Source: Leucosporidium creatinivorum (Eukaryota > Basidiomycota > Microbotryomycetes > Leucosporidiales > Leucosporidiaceae). From it: a DNA stretch of 64,000 bases. Shown here in pieces: positions 37,101 to 48,845 of this stretch. A program made the position numbers and the translations under genes. The DNA lies in assembly GCA_001600635.1 (NCBI GenBank), contig BCKL01000024.1:310260-374259 (forward strand), given 5' to 3'. The notes beneath the pieces are model-generated. The model saw nothing but the letters and a program-made list of their open reading frames with translations. It was not told where the DNA came from and ran no database searches. Each line of letters begins with the position of its first letter. Position 1 is the first letter of the stretch.

Positions 37101-39882
37101 CCTCCCCTCAACGAGAAGTCGACCGAGAGCGAGGGCTCGTCGAACTCGATCTCGCTCTTCACCGTCAAGCCAGGAGGAATCGCCGGCTACCTCTCGTCGC
37201 TATCGGGATTCCCCTCCTACGTCGACATCACCGCCAAGACCGAGTGCTACGTCGGCTTCCTTCCCGCCAAGGCTCTCGAGCGCATGATGGACCGCAAGCC
37301 CATCGTTCTCCTCACCCTCGCCAAGCGCCTCATCTCGCTCCTTTCGCCTCTCAGTGAGTTCTCGCTTCCTCCAGCCTCGGTGAGCGCAAAAGCTGACCTC
37401 CTACTTGTCGCAGTCCTCCACATCGACTCGGCGCTCGATTGGCAGCACGTCAGCGCTGGTCAGATCATCTACCGCGAGGGCGAGCCGGCCGACTCGTTCT
37501 ACATCGTGCGTTTCTCCCTTTCAGTTTCACTCAAGCTTCGCTGACCTCCTTTTTACAGGTCATCAACGGACGTCTTCGCTCCATCAACGACAAGGCCGGC
37601 GGAGGAGTCCACATCCACAGCGAGTACGGCCAAGGCGAGTCGGTCGGCGAGCTCGACTGCATCACCGCATCGACTCGTCCCTCGACTCTGCACGCCATTC
37701 GGGACTCGGAGCTCGCCAGGATGCCCATGACCCTCTTCAACGCCATCAGCGTCCGTCACCCGCTCGTCACCATCCAGATCTCGCGCATCATCGCCAGCAG
37801 GCTCAGGCAGCAGGTCATGCCCAAGACGTCCGTGCCGCTGCCTCTCGGCGTTGGTGGAGTGACCGAGATGGGCAAGAACAACTTCAACCTCAAGGTGAGC
37901 TCGCTCGGACTGTATCTCGCTCTTGGCGGCTCGCTGACTGCCCTCGCTCCCTCGCAGACCGTCGCCATCCTCCCCGTCAACCGCCATGTCCCCGTCTCGG
38001 CCTTCGCCAGCAAGCTCCACAACGCGCTCGAAGCCATCGGAGCTCCTACCTCGTACCTCAATCAGGCGACCGTCATGCAGGTCCTCGGCCGTCACGCCTT
38101 CAGTCGGATGGGCACGTTGAAGCTCGCTGGGTGGCTCGCCGAGACTGAGCAGAAGTACAGGATCGTCCTCTACGTCGCCGATACGGCTGTTAGCGCTCCT
38201 TGGACGCAGACTTGCATTCGTCAGGTGAGTTCGATCTTAGGCGGTGCGGGAATGAGGCGCTGACCGGCTTCTCTTCCACAGGCCGACTGCATCCTCCTCG
38301 TCGCTGACGGAGGTAGCGACCCTGGACTCGGCGAGTACGAGAAGCTGCTCGTGGGGATGAAGACGACCGCTCGCAAGGAGCTTATCCTCCTTCACTCGGA
38401 GCGTAACGTCCCGCCTGGAACGACTCGCCCTTGGCTCAAGGTGAGCGATCTTCATAGCTGTCGGGCGAGGTATAGGCTGACTTTTCTACTCATCAGAACC
38501 GCCCCTGGATCCACGCTCATCACCACGTCGAAATGCTCGGCGCTACTCCCGAAGTCAACCGCTCGACTTACGATGACCCAGCGCCCGTCGTCGCCCTCCG
38601 CAAGATCGCCAAGCGCGTCGAGCTACAAATCGGCAAGTACAAGAAGTCGATGCCTCATCCCGTCCCGCAACGCCCTCCTGCCGTCAACGACTTTGCTCGT
38701 CTCGCTCGTCGCCTCTGTGGCAAGTCGATCGGCATCATCCTCGGCGGAGGAGGAGCACGAGGAATCGCGCACATCGGCGTGCTGAGGGCGCTGTCGGAGC
38801 AAGGCATCCCTATCGATATGGTCGGAGGAACGTCGATCGGAGCGTTCGTCGGTGGACTGTACGCGAGGGAAGGCGATCTCGTGTCGACCTACGGCCGAGC
38901 AAAGAGGTTCAGTGGGCGCATGTCGACACTGTGGAGGATCTTGACCGACTTGACCTACCCCGTGGTCGCATACACGACTGGTGAGTGGGCGTCGCTTGTC
39001 TCAGCGAGCCTCTGCTGACCGGTCGAGCTCTCACAGGCCACGAGTTCAACCGAGGTATCTACAAGTCCTTCTACGACGTCCACATCGAAGACATGTGGCT
39101 CCCCTACTTCTGCAACACCACCAACATCACCCACTCGCGCATGGACATCCACACGACCGGCTACGCGTGGCGCTACATTCGCGCTTCCATGTCGCTCGCC
39201 GGCCTCCTCCCTCCCCTCTGCGACGAAGGCAACATGCTCGTCGACGGCGGCTACGTCGACAACCTCCCCGTCTCCGTCATGCTCTCGATGGGAGCGGCCT
39301 CGGTCTTCGCCGTCGATGTCGGCTCGGTCGACGATACCTCCCCGCGCTCCTACGGCGAGTCTGTCTCGGGATGGTGGCTCCTCATCCAGCGCTGGAACCC
39401 CTTCTCTCCTCCTACCAACATCCCCAACATCACCGAGATCCAGTCGAGGCTCACCTAGTACGTTCCGCCTGAGCCGATTCGAAGGTTGAGCTGACCTTGC
39501 TCTCTCTCCCCAGCGTCTCGAGTGTCAAGACCCTCGAGGAGGCCAAAGCGACGCCCGGTGTCCTCTACATGCGCATGCCTGTACGTGATGGCTCTCTCCT
39601 CGTGCTTCGGCTCTCGTTGACGCTCCTTGTTTCTTCAGGTCACCGAGTTCGGCACCGTTCGTTGCATCCCTCTCTCCTTCCCATCTCGCACGATCTGACC
39701 TTTCCATCTCGCAGATGGAGTTCAAACGCTTCCCCGAACTGCTCGACATCGGCTTCAACCACGCTCAAAAGCTCATCGGCGAATGGGCCAAGAAGGGCGA
39801 GCTCCCTACCGGCACCGAAGGCGAGGTCTCGGCGCAGAAGATTCAGAAGAGGGGACAGAGCATCAGGAGGAACTCGATCTAG
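34182..39882 (+). CDS. NTE1: Lysophospholipase NTE1 (patatin-like, neuropathy target esterase family)
   Basis: A multi-exon gene of about 1500 residues. Transmembrane segments come first ([36 protein letters not shown]), placing it in the ER membrane. Cyclic-nucleotide-binding-like domains follow ([33 protein letters not shown]; later [20 protein letters not shown] and [19 protein letters not shown]), separated by long Ser/Pro-rich inserts. The catalytic patatin domain has [18 protein letters not shown], the nucleophile motif [11 protein letters not shown], and the Asp in [13 protein letters not shown], giving the Ser-Asp dyad. NTE1 deacylates phosphatidylcholine and lysophosphatidylcholine (EC 3.1.1.5) and affects Opi1-controlled lipid synthesis in yeast. 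Exon 1 (34182-34283) is joined to 34629 by an unusually long 345-bp intron; this first junction is the least certain. Convergent with BUD22. Confidence 0.94.
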
Positions 39883-40034
39883 ATTTAGGACCCGTTTGTA
39901 GCAGTACCGATACCCTTTCCTCGCACACACCCGTTCTCGGTCTCTCGCAATACCATCTCTCTTGGGACATCGGACTCTCCTCGAAGCGCAGCGAGCGAGC
40001 TTGCTGCACCACGCTGCATATCCGACTACACAGA

Positions 40035-42049
40035 CTAATCGAAGGTGATCTTCTTTCCCTTCGGCGCTGCCGCCAAGTTTGCCAACGCCTCCTGCGCCCT
40101 CCTCTTGGCCTCCCAACTGGGATGCATGCCCTCCTCGACCCTCGACGGCGCAGGCTTGGGAGGCGGTGGTGGTCCACCCCTCACTGGCCTTCCTCCTGGT
40201 CCGCCTCGTGCTGGGCTGGGAGCGCTCGGCTTCGTGAACTCGGCGATCTTGGCGACCGCGACGGGGACGATGGGCGCCTTGCTCTGGTAGGTGATGGTAG
40301 GGCGAACGACCTTGCGGACGCCAAGCGGTTGGGCGTTGACGTTGCTGGATCCGCCGGGGGCGTTGCGAGGGTCGAAGGGAGCGGCTTCGACGACCTCCTC
40401 CTCCTTCTTTTTCTTGCTCTTCTTGGCCTCCTTGCCCTTGGGAGCAGCGGCGACTCCTCCTGTGGTCTTGACGACGTGATTCGCGCCAGAGCCGTACTTC
40501 TTCTCCCAGATGCTGTTGCGAGAGACGGGGAAAGGGCGAGAGTGGAAAGGAGAAGGGCGCGGGAGAGATCAGGGGAAGACGGAGTCAGAGCAGAACGCCG
40601 GTCACAGTAAAACACGACACTCACGCCTGGCGAGCCCTCTGTCCACGACGGTTCTTCCTCTCCTTCTTCTCGCCCTTCTCGGCATCCTTCACCCACTTGG
40701 CATCCTCGCCGTCCGAGTCCGAGTACGAGATGTATCCTCCAGCGAGAGTCGGTAGGAAGGAGGACGAGGTTATGGGTTTGCTTGACGAAGCCTGCTTCAT
40801 CTTGCGAGCCTTCTCCGGCTTGACGGCGGGGAACGACGAGTCGGAGGCGAATCCCTCGTCGCCAGAGTCGTCTGCGTCGCTCTGATCTCCTGCTTCCGAT
40901 CCCGACCACTCTCCCTCCGAGCCGGATCCTCCCAGACGAGCCAACTCCCTTGCGACCTCGTCGTCGTCGTCGCCGCCGAAGTCCGAGCCCGACAGCGGTC
41001 CCTCATCCTCGCTCTCCTCCCCGTCACTATCGCTAGCTGCCGCGAGTGCCGCCATACGCGAGGGGTCCATCTTGATAGTCGGCTTGGGCAGGAGCGCCTT
41101 TGCTGCACCCTTGGCAGCCCGCTCGGCGCGCTTCGACAACCGCTTCTCCGGCTTCGGCTCTCCTTCCACGACCTCGACTCCATCGACCTGGACCTCCGGC
41201 ACAGCAGCGACGACGGGCTTCGCAGCGACGACCTTAGCCTGCACCGGCTTCTCCTTCTCCTTCCTCTCCTCGACCTCCTCGCCCATCCTCTTCGCAACGG
41301 CGCGCGAGACCTCGTCCCACGCCTCCTTGACAGCTTTGTTGGCGAGGGTGCGGTTGCGAGCTTTTCCATCGGTAGTGGTAGGGTCCAACTCGGCTTTCGA
41401 GGGTGCAGGAAAGGTGGGGAGGGAGGAGATGATGGCGGGGAGGAAAGCGACGTCGCGAAGGAACGGGAGCTTCGCCAGACGAGTCGACAGGATGTAGGAA
41501 ACGATGGGGTCGATGGGAAGAGCCTGTACAACCAAATATGAGCTACAGAGCTGCCTCAAGCGAGAAGCGGACCTACCTTGAGAGTCGCGAGCTGAGCTTC
41601 GAGATCAGCGACCACAGCAGCGTCAGGCGCAGGCTCTCCCTCCTTGGGCTCCCTGTTGGCAGACAGAAACGGTCAACATCTCGCACCTCCTCCGAACGGA
41701 CTACAGAGCTCCAACGCACTTGGTCTGCTTCAACTTTCGGGCGAGCTTCTGCGTCTCAAACGTCCGAGATTTCTTGAGCGCCTTGTTCAGCAGCTTGACG
41801 GCATGGAACTGTAGTGAAGCGAGATCAGTACAGTTCGAGCTATTTGCTCGCGGTTAGAGCTCACCATGTAGGCTTTGACGCTCGCCTCTTGAGCAGCCGG
41901 GTCCGTTTCAGCGGGCGCATCTTCTGTTCCCTTTCGCCGCTTGCCATAGGGCTGTAAGAGAGCAGGTCAGCTCGTGCGATGCCCTAGAAGCACTCGTTAC
42001 ATACCTGCTTGCTCGTCTGCTCCGTATCGCGTGCGCGTTTAGGTGCCAT
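40035..42049 (-). CDS. BUD22: BUD22-family ribosome biogenesis protein
   Basis: Several exons from MAPKRARDTEQTSK to a C-terminal GKKITFD. Helical N-terminal part (VKAYMFHAVKLLNKALKKS), then LPIDPIVSYILSTRLAKLP, acidic Ser/Asp stretches and the conserved end motif KNRRGQRARQ|IWEKKYGSGANH split by an intron, the signature of the BUD22/SRFBP1 domain. Yeast Bud22 is a nucleolar factor for 18S rRNA maturation and 40S assembly. The tail is Pro/Gly-rich. It converges with NTE1, with 152 bases between stops. Confidence 0.9.
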
Positions 42050-42214
42050 CGTTGTCGAGAAAGCCAAGGAGCAGCGAGCGCTTTCCGGCTCGAGAGAGGC
42101 GCTTCGCAAGGTGGGCGAATCGCTCGCTGCTCGTTGGTGACTGTCAGGGACGCATCCTTGAGAATTATACTGATGTACAACACGCTTCTATGGGCTCGCT
42201 ACACGTCACGACGT

Positions 42215-43248
42215 CTATTCCTGCGAGCTCGGCTCAACCTCCGACTGCCCTTTAAGCCGACTTGCCACCTCATACAGCTGTTCCTCCTCCGCCAGCGCCG
42301 AGATGCGCTCCATCGTCTGTTGCCTTCCGCCCAGCGTAATCAACAGGCACTCCTTCAGCCGCCTTAGCTTGAGCAGCCGAGCATTGCTCTCGGCCTTCTT
42401 CTCCGGAGACGACTGCCACACTCTGCATGCTGCACAGCAGCAGTCAAAGCCAAAGACGCGGGAGAGTTCCTCGCGGCGGTAGTCGATGGCGTCAAAGTCG
42501 AAGGGAATCTGTAGAAAAAAGAGTCGAAGTTGGCGAGAGTTCGGCGATGGCGGTTGGACGGCGGCGGCGACGTGGACCGAAAGCTCCACCTAGCTGGGCG
42601 TGGAGCTGCGGGGGAACTGGGGATGAGAAGGAAGTACTTACACCGAGGTATGGCCATGTCAGCTCGTCGCCTTCCTGGATGTCCAGCAGCGCCGAGAGCG
42701 ACAGAGTCCGAGCCTTGGGGTCGTAGAGCGGGCGAGTGAGGTTTGGCCGGCACGCAGAGTTGAAGCGCGAGAGGGTGAGGAAGAGTCCACCGGTCTCCTC
42801 GATAGTTCTGCAGGCGCCAAGAGTTCGGTCAGCGTTTTTCTCGGTGTGACAAGACTCGGTAGTCAGCTCACGAGATGGCGTTGGTAGTGAAAATGCCCAT
42901 AGCTGGTGGTAGCTCGTCGTGGGTGTTGGCGAGCTCCCAAAACAGCTCCCGCTGGTCCTCCGACTTCAGCTTGAGCGTCCGGCGAATGCCTCGATCCAAA
43001 AACTCCTCCAACGATGCAGCTTCCGTCTCATCCTCCTCGTCGCCTTGAATAGGTGTAGGTCCGTTCCCTCCTGCTGCTCGCTGGAAGAGGTAGGCCTGCA
43101 GCGGCGCGTCGACGACAAAAAGCGGCTGCTCGCAAAGGACGATGGTCCCCTTTTTGATGGGCACGCGAGCGAAGGCGCCGAGAAAGCCTGCTTTGGTCTT
43201 GCCGATCGTATACAGCGGCTGCTGTGCTGGCTGAGAGACGTCGGGCAT
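42215..43248 (-). CDS. SET-domain protein (SMYD-like)
   Basis: Starts at MPDVSQPAQQPLY; three exons separated by introns near 42,795-42,870 and 42,510-42,650. N-terminal SET motif GKTKAGFLGAFARVPIKKG, central FNSACRPNLTRP (equivalent of the NHSCxPN motif), IQEGDELTWPYLG, and a post-SET Cys cluster FGFDCCCAACRVW. This arrangement is that of fungal SET/SMYD-like lysine methyltransferases; the substrate is unknown. The substitution of S-A-C for H-S-C in the cofactor pocket is worth noting. The C-terminal helical tail is typical of the group. Confidence 0.85.
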
Positions 43249-43632
43249 GAGAGGCGAAAAGCGAGGTAATGTGCGGAGGGAGAGACGCGAAATGTCGAAA
43301 CTTGGCGAGATGCTCGGCGAAGTGAGGGGTCGGATGTAGCTCGGTGCATCAGGAAGGTCACGAGTCCAAACAGAAGCCGTTTTCGCTTGCTCTTGCCTCA
43401 TTGAGCGCCTTCGCTGAAGCTTGAGACCTTCGCCGAGCACCCCCGCAAGTTCGCTTGTCGCTTCTACGCTGAGAGTCAAACACGCATTCACAAGTACATG
43501 TAGCAGTAATCGGTTGTCCTATCACGTATCCATCTCGGCAGGCTTTTTCACGTCCCTGCGCAGACGGGAGGTCAGGCTGAGGGGCTCGGCGGAGGTGAGG
43601 CAGCTCTCGGGCGCACCATTCAGCTTCAAGAG
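43249..43632. other. Intergenic region between SET gene and FB4
   Basis: Holds the 5' region of the SET gene and the DNA downstream of FB4. Nothing else recognisable. Confidence 0.35.
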
Positions 43633-44803
43633 CTACTCAGGAGGGTAATCTGTGAACGAAAGACTGGTCAGCGCTGCTCTGCTCCTGCCGAGCGCAAATA
43701 AACGACTCGCCTGTGAAGAACCGCTCCCGTCCCCTCGGCTCAACTCCCTTCGCTTCGCATGCCGTCGCCCATAGGGCCCAGGCCACCTGTACCAGCTCCG
43801 GGTCATCGCTGAGGTGTGCCCTCCATCGCTTGAGTCTAGCGAGAGCCGGAAGGTCGAGGAGTGGGATGAGTCGGTTGGCGTCGACCGCCGAGATGGTAAT
43901 CCATGTCGAGAGAACGACGAGAGGCGCCGCGGAGGGGAGCTTTCCCACGTAGTAGACGGCGTTATTGCAGCTGATCACGTCGAGCGTAAGGGAGCGGAGG
44001 GATGTGCAGAGGGAAAGGAAGGAGTCCAGCGAAAAGGTGAAGGCGTCCTGCGCCGAGGGAGGCAAGGGGGCGGCGTGCAGGCCAAGATGGCGAAGTTGAG
44101 GGGCGAGGGTGTTCAGAGGGGTCTGGATGTGGTTGAAGAATCCGGCCTTGTGGTCCACGAGCGACCAGTCGAGGTCGAGGCGAGTGAGTCGATGCGCCGA
44201 GTCGAGGAGAGCTTGAAGACCGCGGAGGCGAGACGGGAAGCGCGCAACAAGGGCCAAATGTTTGATGGAGGAGAGCTTCAGATCGGCAAGCTGGAGACCG
44301 GTGAGAGACAGGTCCTCGTTGTCTTCCCACGTGTTGAGCTCGAGCGACCTAAATTCTACGCCGAGCAGTCTCGGTCAGTCCCGTCTGCCTCCAGGATGCG
44401 TCGATACTGCCTACTCACGCGGTACGAGTTCACCTGGTAGAAGAGCGATATTCGAGATAGGACCTTGAAGCCGGAGGTGGTCCACGTTGTTCCTACGCTC
44501 GACGAGAAGCGCGAGCAACGTCCTTTGCTGCCAGCTCAAACCCCAGCTGCCGACCGTAATACCAGAGGACTGAATCGTAAGGTCGCTCCTCCAAACGCGC
44601 GGTAAGCCTCCTCCCCTGCCTACACGCGCCTCCAAGTATTCGAAGCTGGCGAATCGGACCATCAGCTCTTGCGACGGATCCTTCCAGTTTTGCGCGACGA
44701 GCGAGAAGTTGCGTAGGTTGGCAATACGCTGATGATGATGGCCGCAACCGAGGAGGAGGATGTGGTAGAGGAGCTCGGGAGGGATCTCGTGAATGACGGC
44801 CAT
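43633..44803 (-). CDS. F-box family protein FB4
   Basis: F-box head MAVIHEIPPELLYHILLLG, then NFSLVAQNWKDPSQEL. The body has LRR-like strands (LSSIKHLALVARFPSRL; FLSLCTSLRSLTLDVIS) and ALARLKRWRAHLS, with the family tail AKGVEPRGRERFFT and DYPPE on the final exon. Intron 1 splits the codon after LVPR. The last intron appears to begin GCGAGT rather than GT, a GC-AG intron, since the flanking reading frames and acceptor match the other members exactly. An open relative of the damaged FB2. SCF adaptor role inferred. Confidence 0.78.
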
Positions 44804-45686
44804 GTCGCGGGAGGGAGGCGAGTGAGCCTCGAGGAGGGCGATGGGGAAGGGGGAGCTTGAGCTGTGAAGACGAGAAGAGAACCGATCAGCTACAGCCCTG
44901 CATTGTTCTAGTGTAGATTCATCTAATCCTTTTTCCTCCCTGCTCATCCGACCTCACCTTCATCACAACAGACGCTCGACCCGCCTCGCTCTCTGTCGGC
45001 GGCGCTCCTCAGCCGACCTACTGCTCTCCTGCAGCTCCCAGTCACCATCTAACTACTCAGGAGCACGACTCACCTTCGTAAGCAATCTATCACTCCCGGC
45101 AGCAGCAGCGAACCAGCTTTCCTCGTCTCAGAGCTCAGCGTCCGTCCGTTTCGAGCTTTCGAGCTGGTGAGTGGACGAGTGAGCGAGGACGGAGTCGTCG
45201 AGAGGTAGTCGAGGTGTAGTAGAGCTTCCTATCCGATTCGAGAGGTGTCGGACGGGCGAGAGAGCAACGTCAAGGGAAAAGCGGGAGGAAAAGACACGCT
45301 CGCTCGAAGTTCGCTCTCGACCTGAGGGGAGGGGACTGCGCGCAGAGTGGTGTCGAGTTGTAGGTCGATGCATGACTCTCGTCTGAGGCAAGGTCGACTC
45401 AAAGTCGTGGTGTCTCTCTGCGAGTCGGCGCTAGCTGTCTGCAGCACTCCGGAAGCTCCCTTCGCAAGCGCCGAGCAGGCTTGCTCCTGTCTCGCTCTCA
45501 ACTTGCTCGACCTCGACGCTGACGGAAAGCAAAGCAGGTTGATCAAAATCGTCGTATCCAGCGCATCTCCTTTCCTCGTCTCGAAGCAAGCACGACTACC
45601 TCCCTGCGAAGCGAGAGAAGGTCAGCGAGGCTCGGCGACGAGGGCGAAGGCTGCGATGGAGCTCACCTCTCGACTCGTCGTTCCAA
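44804..45686 (-). repeat. FB4 upstream region and FB5 3' module
   Basis: About 45,230-45,686 (minus strand) is the conserved module downstream of F-box genes, matching 29,600-30,005 and, inverted, 63,613-64,000 and 25,300-25,600. It marks the outermost part of the left inverted-repeat arm inside the window. The 44,804-45,230 part is the FB4 upstream region, with no gene seen. Confidence 0.6.
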
Positions 45687-46591
45687 CTACTCGGCGGCGT
45701 AGTCTGTGTGAGAGAGAAGACGTCAGCGATGGTCTGAATGGGCTCAGGGAGAAGCTCAGAAAGCTCACCGGTGAAGAAGCGGCGGTCGTCGCGAGGCTCA
45801 ATTCCTCGAGCTCGGCAAGCCTCGGCCCACTGGTCACCCTCCGCAGGTGCCAGGGTAGAAGAGTTGACATTGTTCTTCCACACTCGCCAACGCTTTAGAC
45901 TGCCCAACGCAGGAAGCTCGAGCGCCGCTATGAGCTCGACAGCACGGAAGTCGTCTTCGAAAAGTACCTGGGTCGCCAGAACATCGAGGCGGGCGTTCAA
46001 GTGTTCGAGGAGCTCCAAGATGATGTGCGTACGCATCCATTGGAGTTCCAGCGTCTTGAGAGAGGTGCACGCCGTGAGGAAGCCGGCGACGTTGAAGGAC
46101 TCGCTGCCGAGCCATGGCCCACCTCGAGCCGTGAGGCCTACGATCTTCAAGTGGTGCAGTCGGGCAGCGATAAAGCGCATAGGCGATTCGTAGTCCGCTG
46201 GGAGACTCGGGGCGCAAGTGGTGAGAGTGATGTCGAGGCGAGTTAAGGCAGGCGCTGCCTCGAAAAGGGAGGAGAGGAGATCAGGGGAGGGCGGGAACTC
46301 GGCGTTCAGACGAAGGTTCTTGAGCTCGAGCGTGGTGTCGGGAGGGAGACTGTGCAGTCCACTGCAAGGTCCGAAGATCTCGAGCGACTTGAGACCTACG
46401 CCAAGTCGGACGTCAGCTTCACGGGTGAGGGTGGTATCCGCATTGTAAACCATGAGGTCTTGGGAGGGAGACCTCCATGCTGGGGCGACGAGCGAGGTAT
46501 TGCGGAGGTCGACGCTGGAGCGGTATTCTTCGCAGAGAAGCTCGAGGATCCTTCTCAGCAGCTCGGGCGGTAGATCCTGGATGACTGCCAT
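45687..46591 (-). CDS. F-box family protein FB5
   Basis: Two exons (46591-45769, 45703-45687) give 279 residues. The head MAVIQDLPPELLRRILELL and following NTSLVAPAWRSPSQD are almost identical to FB3, the body (LRLNAEFPPSPDLLSSLFEA; LPALGSLKRWRVW) is different, and the end is ARGIEPRDDRRFFT then DYAAE. It lacks intron 1: the old acceptor region (CTGACG...GGCGTAG) is still visible but is read as coding, and about 227 bp present in FB6 between head and body are missing. Either the gene is a shortened functional version or a deletion derivative. Lies in the left inverted-repeat arm opposite FB6. Confidence 0.75.
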
Positions 46592-48640
46592 GTCGAGCGA
46601 GCGAGCGAGTGGGTGAGAGCGTCGGCGAAGGAGGGGAAAGGTAAGAGCTCTGCGGGAGAGCTCGACGAGGGTCAGCCCTCTAGTCTCGCGAGTAGATGTA
46701 CACTGTTGCTCCTCATCGCCTCGAACTCGCCCCTCTGCAGGCTCCGAGTTCCGGACACTGAGCAGCATCGCTCAACACGCTCGCCTCCCTCCAGCTGCGG
46801 CTATGAACTACGATCCCAGCAGCAGCAACAGCACCTCCTACATCCTAAACCCTCACTGTCACAGCCCAACAACCCTAGACTCACCTTCAGTCTTCAGCAA
46901 ACGCGCGTTCCAGTCTCTCAGCAGCTTCCAGCAAAGCGTCCTCTCGAGCTCGTCTTGAGGTGCAGTAGTCGAGTGGGCGTGTAGCAGTCTAGTAGAGCTT
47001 TCTCCTGTAGCTTTCCAGGCGAGTGGCGGCGACGTAGGCGAGAAGACGAGATCAGACGAGTGGAGCGGGAGAGGGCAAGGAAGGAGGCAGCGGGGAGCGG
47101 GAGGGAGGAGATGGGAGAGGGGTTGTGGGTCGGATGGCGAGGGAGCAGACCATGTAGCAGTGTATAGCTCCCATTTTTCTGCTTGCCGCAGCTCAGCAGC
47201 CCACTCTCGATAAGCTGCTCTTCCGCCAAGGTCGACTCGACTTCGCCGAGCAGCGTTCAAGGCTGAGCTTTCCTGGGCGGCTAGCGGGTACAGTCCACTA
47301 CTCTGCACTTGACTTCAGCTACGACCCTTCCTCCATCATCTTGCTGTACTCGAGCGTCCTCTCCTCACTGCGAAACGACCTGCGGAACAGCAAGTCCGAG
47401 TCAGCTGCCGTCGTTTCTGCAGGCTTGGTGGCCTTTCTACACCGCAAGAGCGATGATACAAAGGAAGTGCGTGCTTCTTGTTGCTGTCACTAACGTCGAA
47501 AGGGTGCCATTGGGTCTCCTGAGCAGCAAAAGCGTGGAGTCGAACCTCGGTCGAGGGCTGCAAGAGCGTCAAGCCGAAGGCAAGCTGCAGTCACTCCCTG
47601 ATCTGCAGCAGAGCAGCAATGTGTATATTCCGACTGGACCCGCTTTTTCAAAAGCTGCTGCAGCCCTACAACACAGAGAAGCGAGCAGTCTCAAGCCTGG
47701 CCCGCCGAGCTCGTTCGCTGCTGCAACGGCTGTGCTGCAAGTGTAAAACAGAACGTGGTGCAGCGCAGTACAGCTCGAGAATTATACGGCGAGGGGTAAC
47801 AGCCAACCCCGCTCACCAGGGTAGCAGTTCACTTCAGCATGCTCTCCCGCTGCGCCGCAGGGCGAAAGTCGAGCAGCGCGCTGTATCGATTCAGCAGGCT
47901 TGGAGCTGATTCCGAGCTTCGCGACGGAAGACGTCAGGATAGCTGTCTAGCTTTCCCAGCAGCAGAAAAGCCGCTATGACGTTGACTCCGCCGTCCCGAC
48001 ACTTGCGCCGAGCTTGTCTCGCTTCGCTTCCTCCATTCCTGCCAACAGCAAGCATGTCTGCTGTTCTGTACAGGTTCAAGCGAGGGGTGATAGTGATTGA
48101 AGAGGACGCTGCCAGATGCAAAGCAGCCCAGCAGCGACCCCCAGTGCCCTCGTGCTCGGGGCCGAAAGGGGCAGTGCGAAAAAGCAAGCTGGTGGCGCGC
48201 GCGATAGGCAAGAGCGCAAGAAGCGGCAGCCGAGATCGAGTGGGATCAAAGGCTAACCTCTAATCTGATGCAGAGCTGGGCCTACCCTCACTTTCTCAGC
48301 CGCTCCGAGTCCTTGCGAGCGAAGAAGCCGGCGAGCTCTCGCCGAAATGACAAGTCACCAGCACCCGGATCTGCTTACAGATCAGGGGGAACCTTGGTGA
48401 GAAGAAATTGTGGCAGCTCTAAGAGCACATCGGCCTCCATTGGAAGCAGAATCACTCCTCAGCGCGCCCGATCTCGACCGCCGAGCATCGCAGCGAGCTG
48501 GCTAGTCGGTGCGGAGTCGCTGAGCGTCCAAGCTTTGTATACGAGTCAACAGCTCAATTTCGACGCACATAGGCGACCGCTGCGCTTTGTCGAAGAGCTA
48601 CAGCCCCCTTGGCGTTCAAGAGCGTCGAACTACTGTTAAA
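46592..48640. repeat. Outer part of left arm (leader module and noncoding DNA)
   Basis: 46,860-47,250 is the F-box unit 5' leader module. 47,330-47,440 matches the reverse complement of 61,620-61,740 (shared GAGCGTCCTCTCCTCACTGC and AACAGCAAGTCCGAGTCAGC), and 48,270-48,640 matches 60,430-60,780. No convincing gene; open frames are short and not conserved between arms. Confidence 0.6.
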
Positions 48641-48845
48641 GGGCGAAAGCTCGGCGACCGAGACGTGAGCCGTGGCTGGCGTGTGTAAATCCCCAAGCAG
48701 CGCTGAGCGAGGTGTGCCAGAGGGAAAAGATCAGACTCCTCCCTGCACATGCAGGGAAGTCCTCTGATCGATCTCCAGCCCCCCCCCCCGCCGACCCCCA
48801 GCACAGGATTGGAGAAAGGGCAACAGAAGCAAACAACCTCCACTC

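Noticed and set aside
47515-47570. tRNA-like T-arm (reverse complement GAGGTTCGACTCC)
   Set aside because: The T-stem has a mismatch and no matching acceptor, D or anticodon arms could be found around it.
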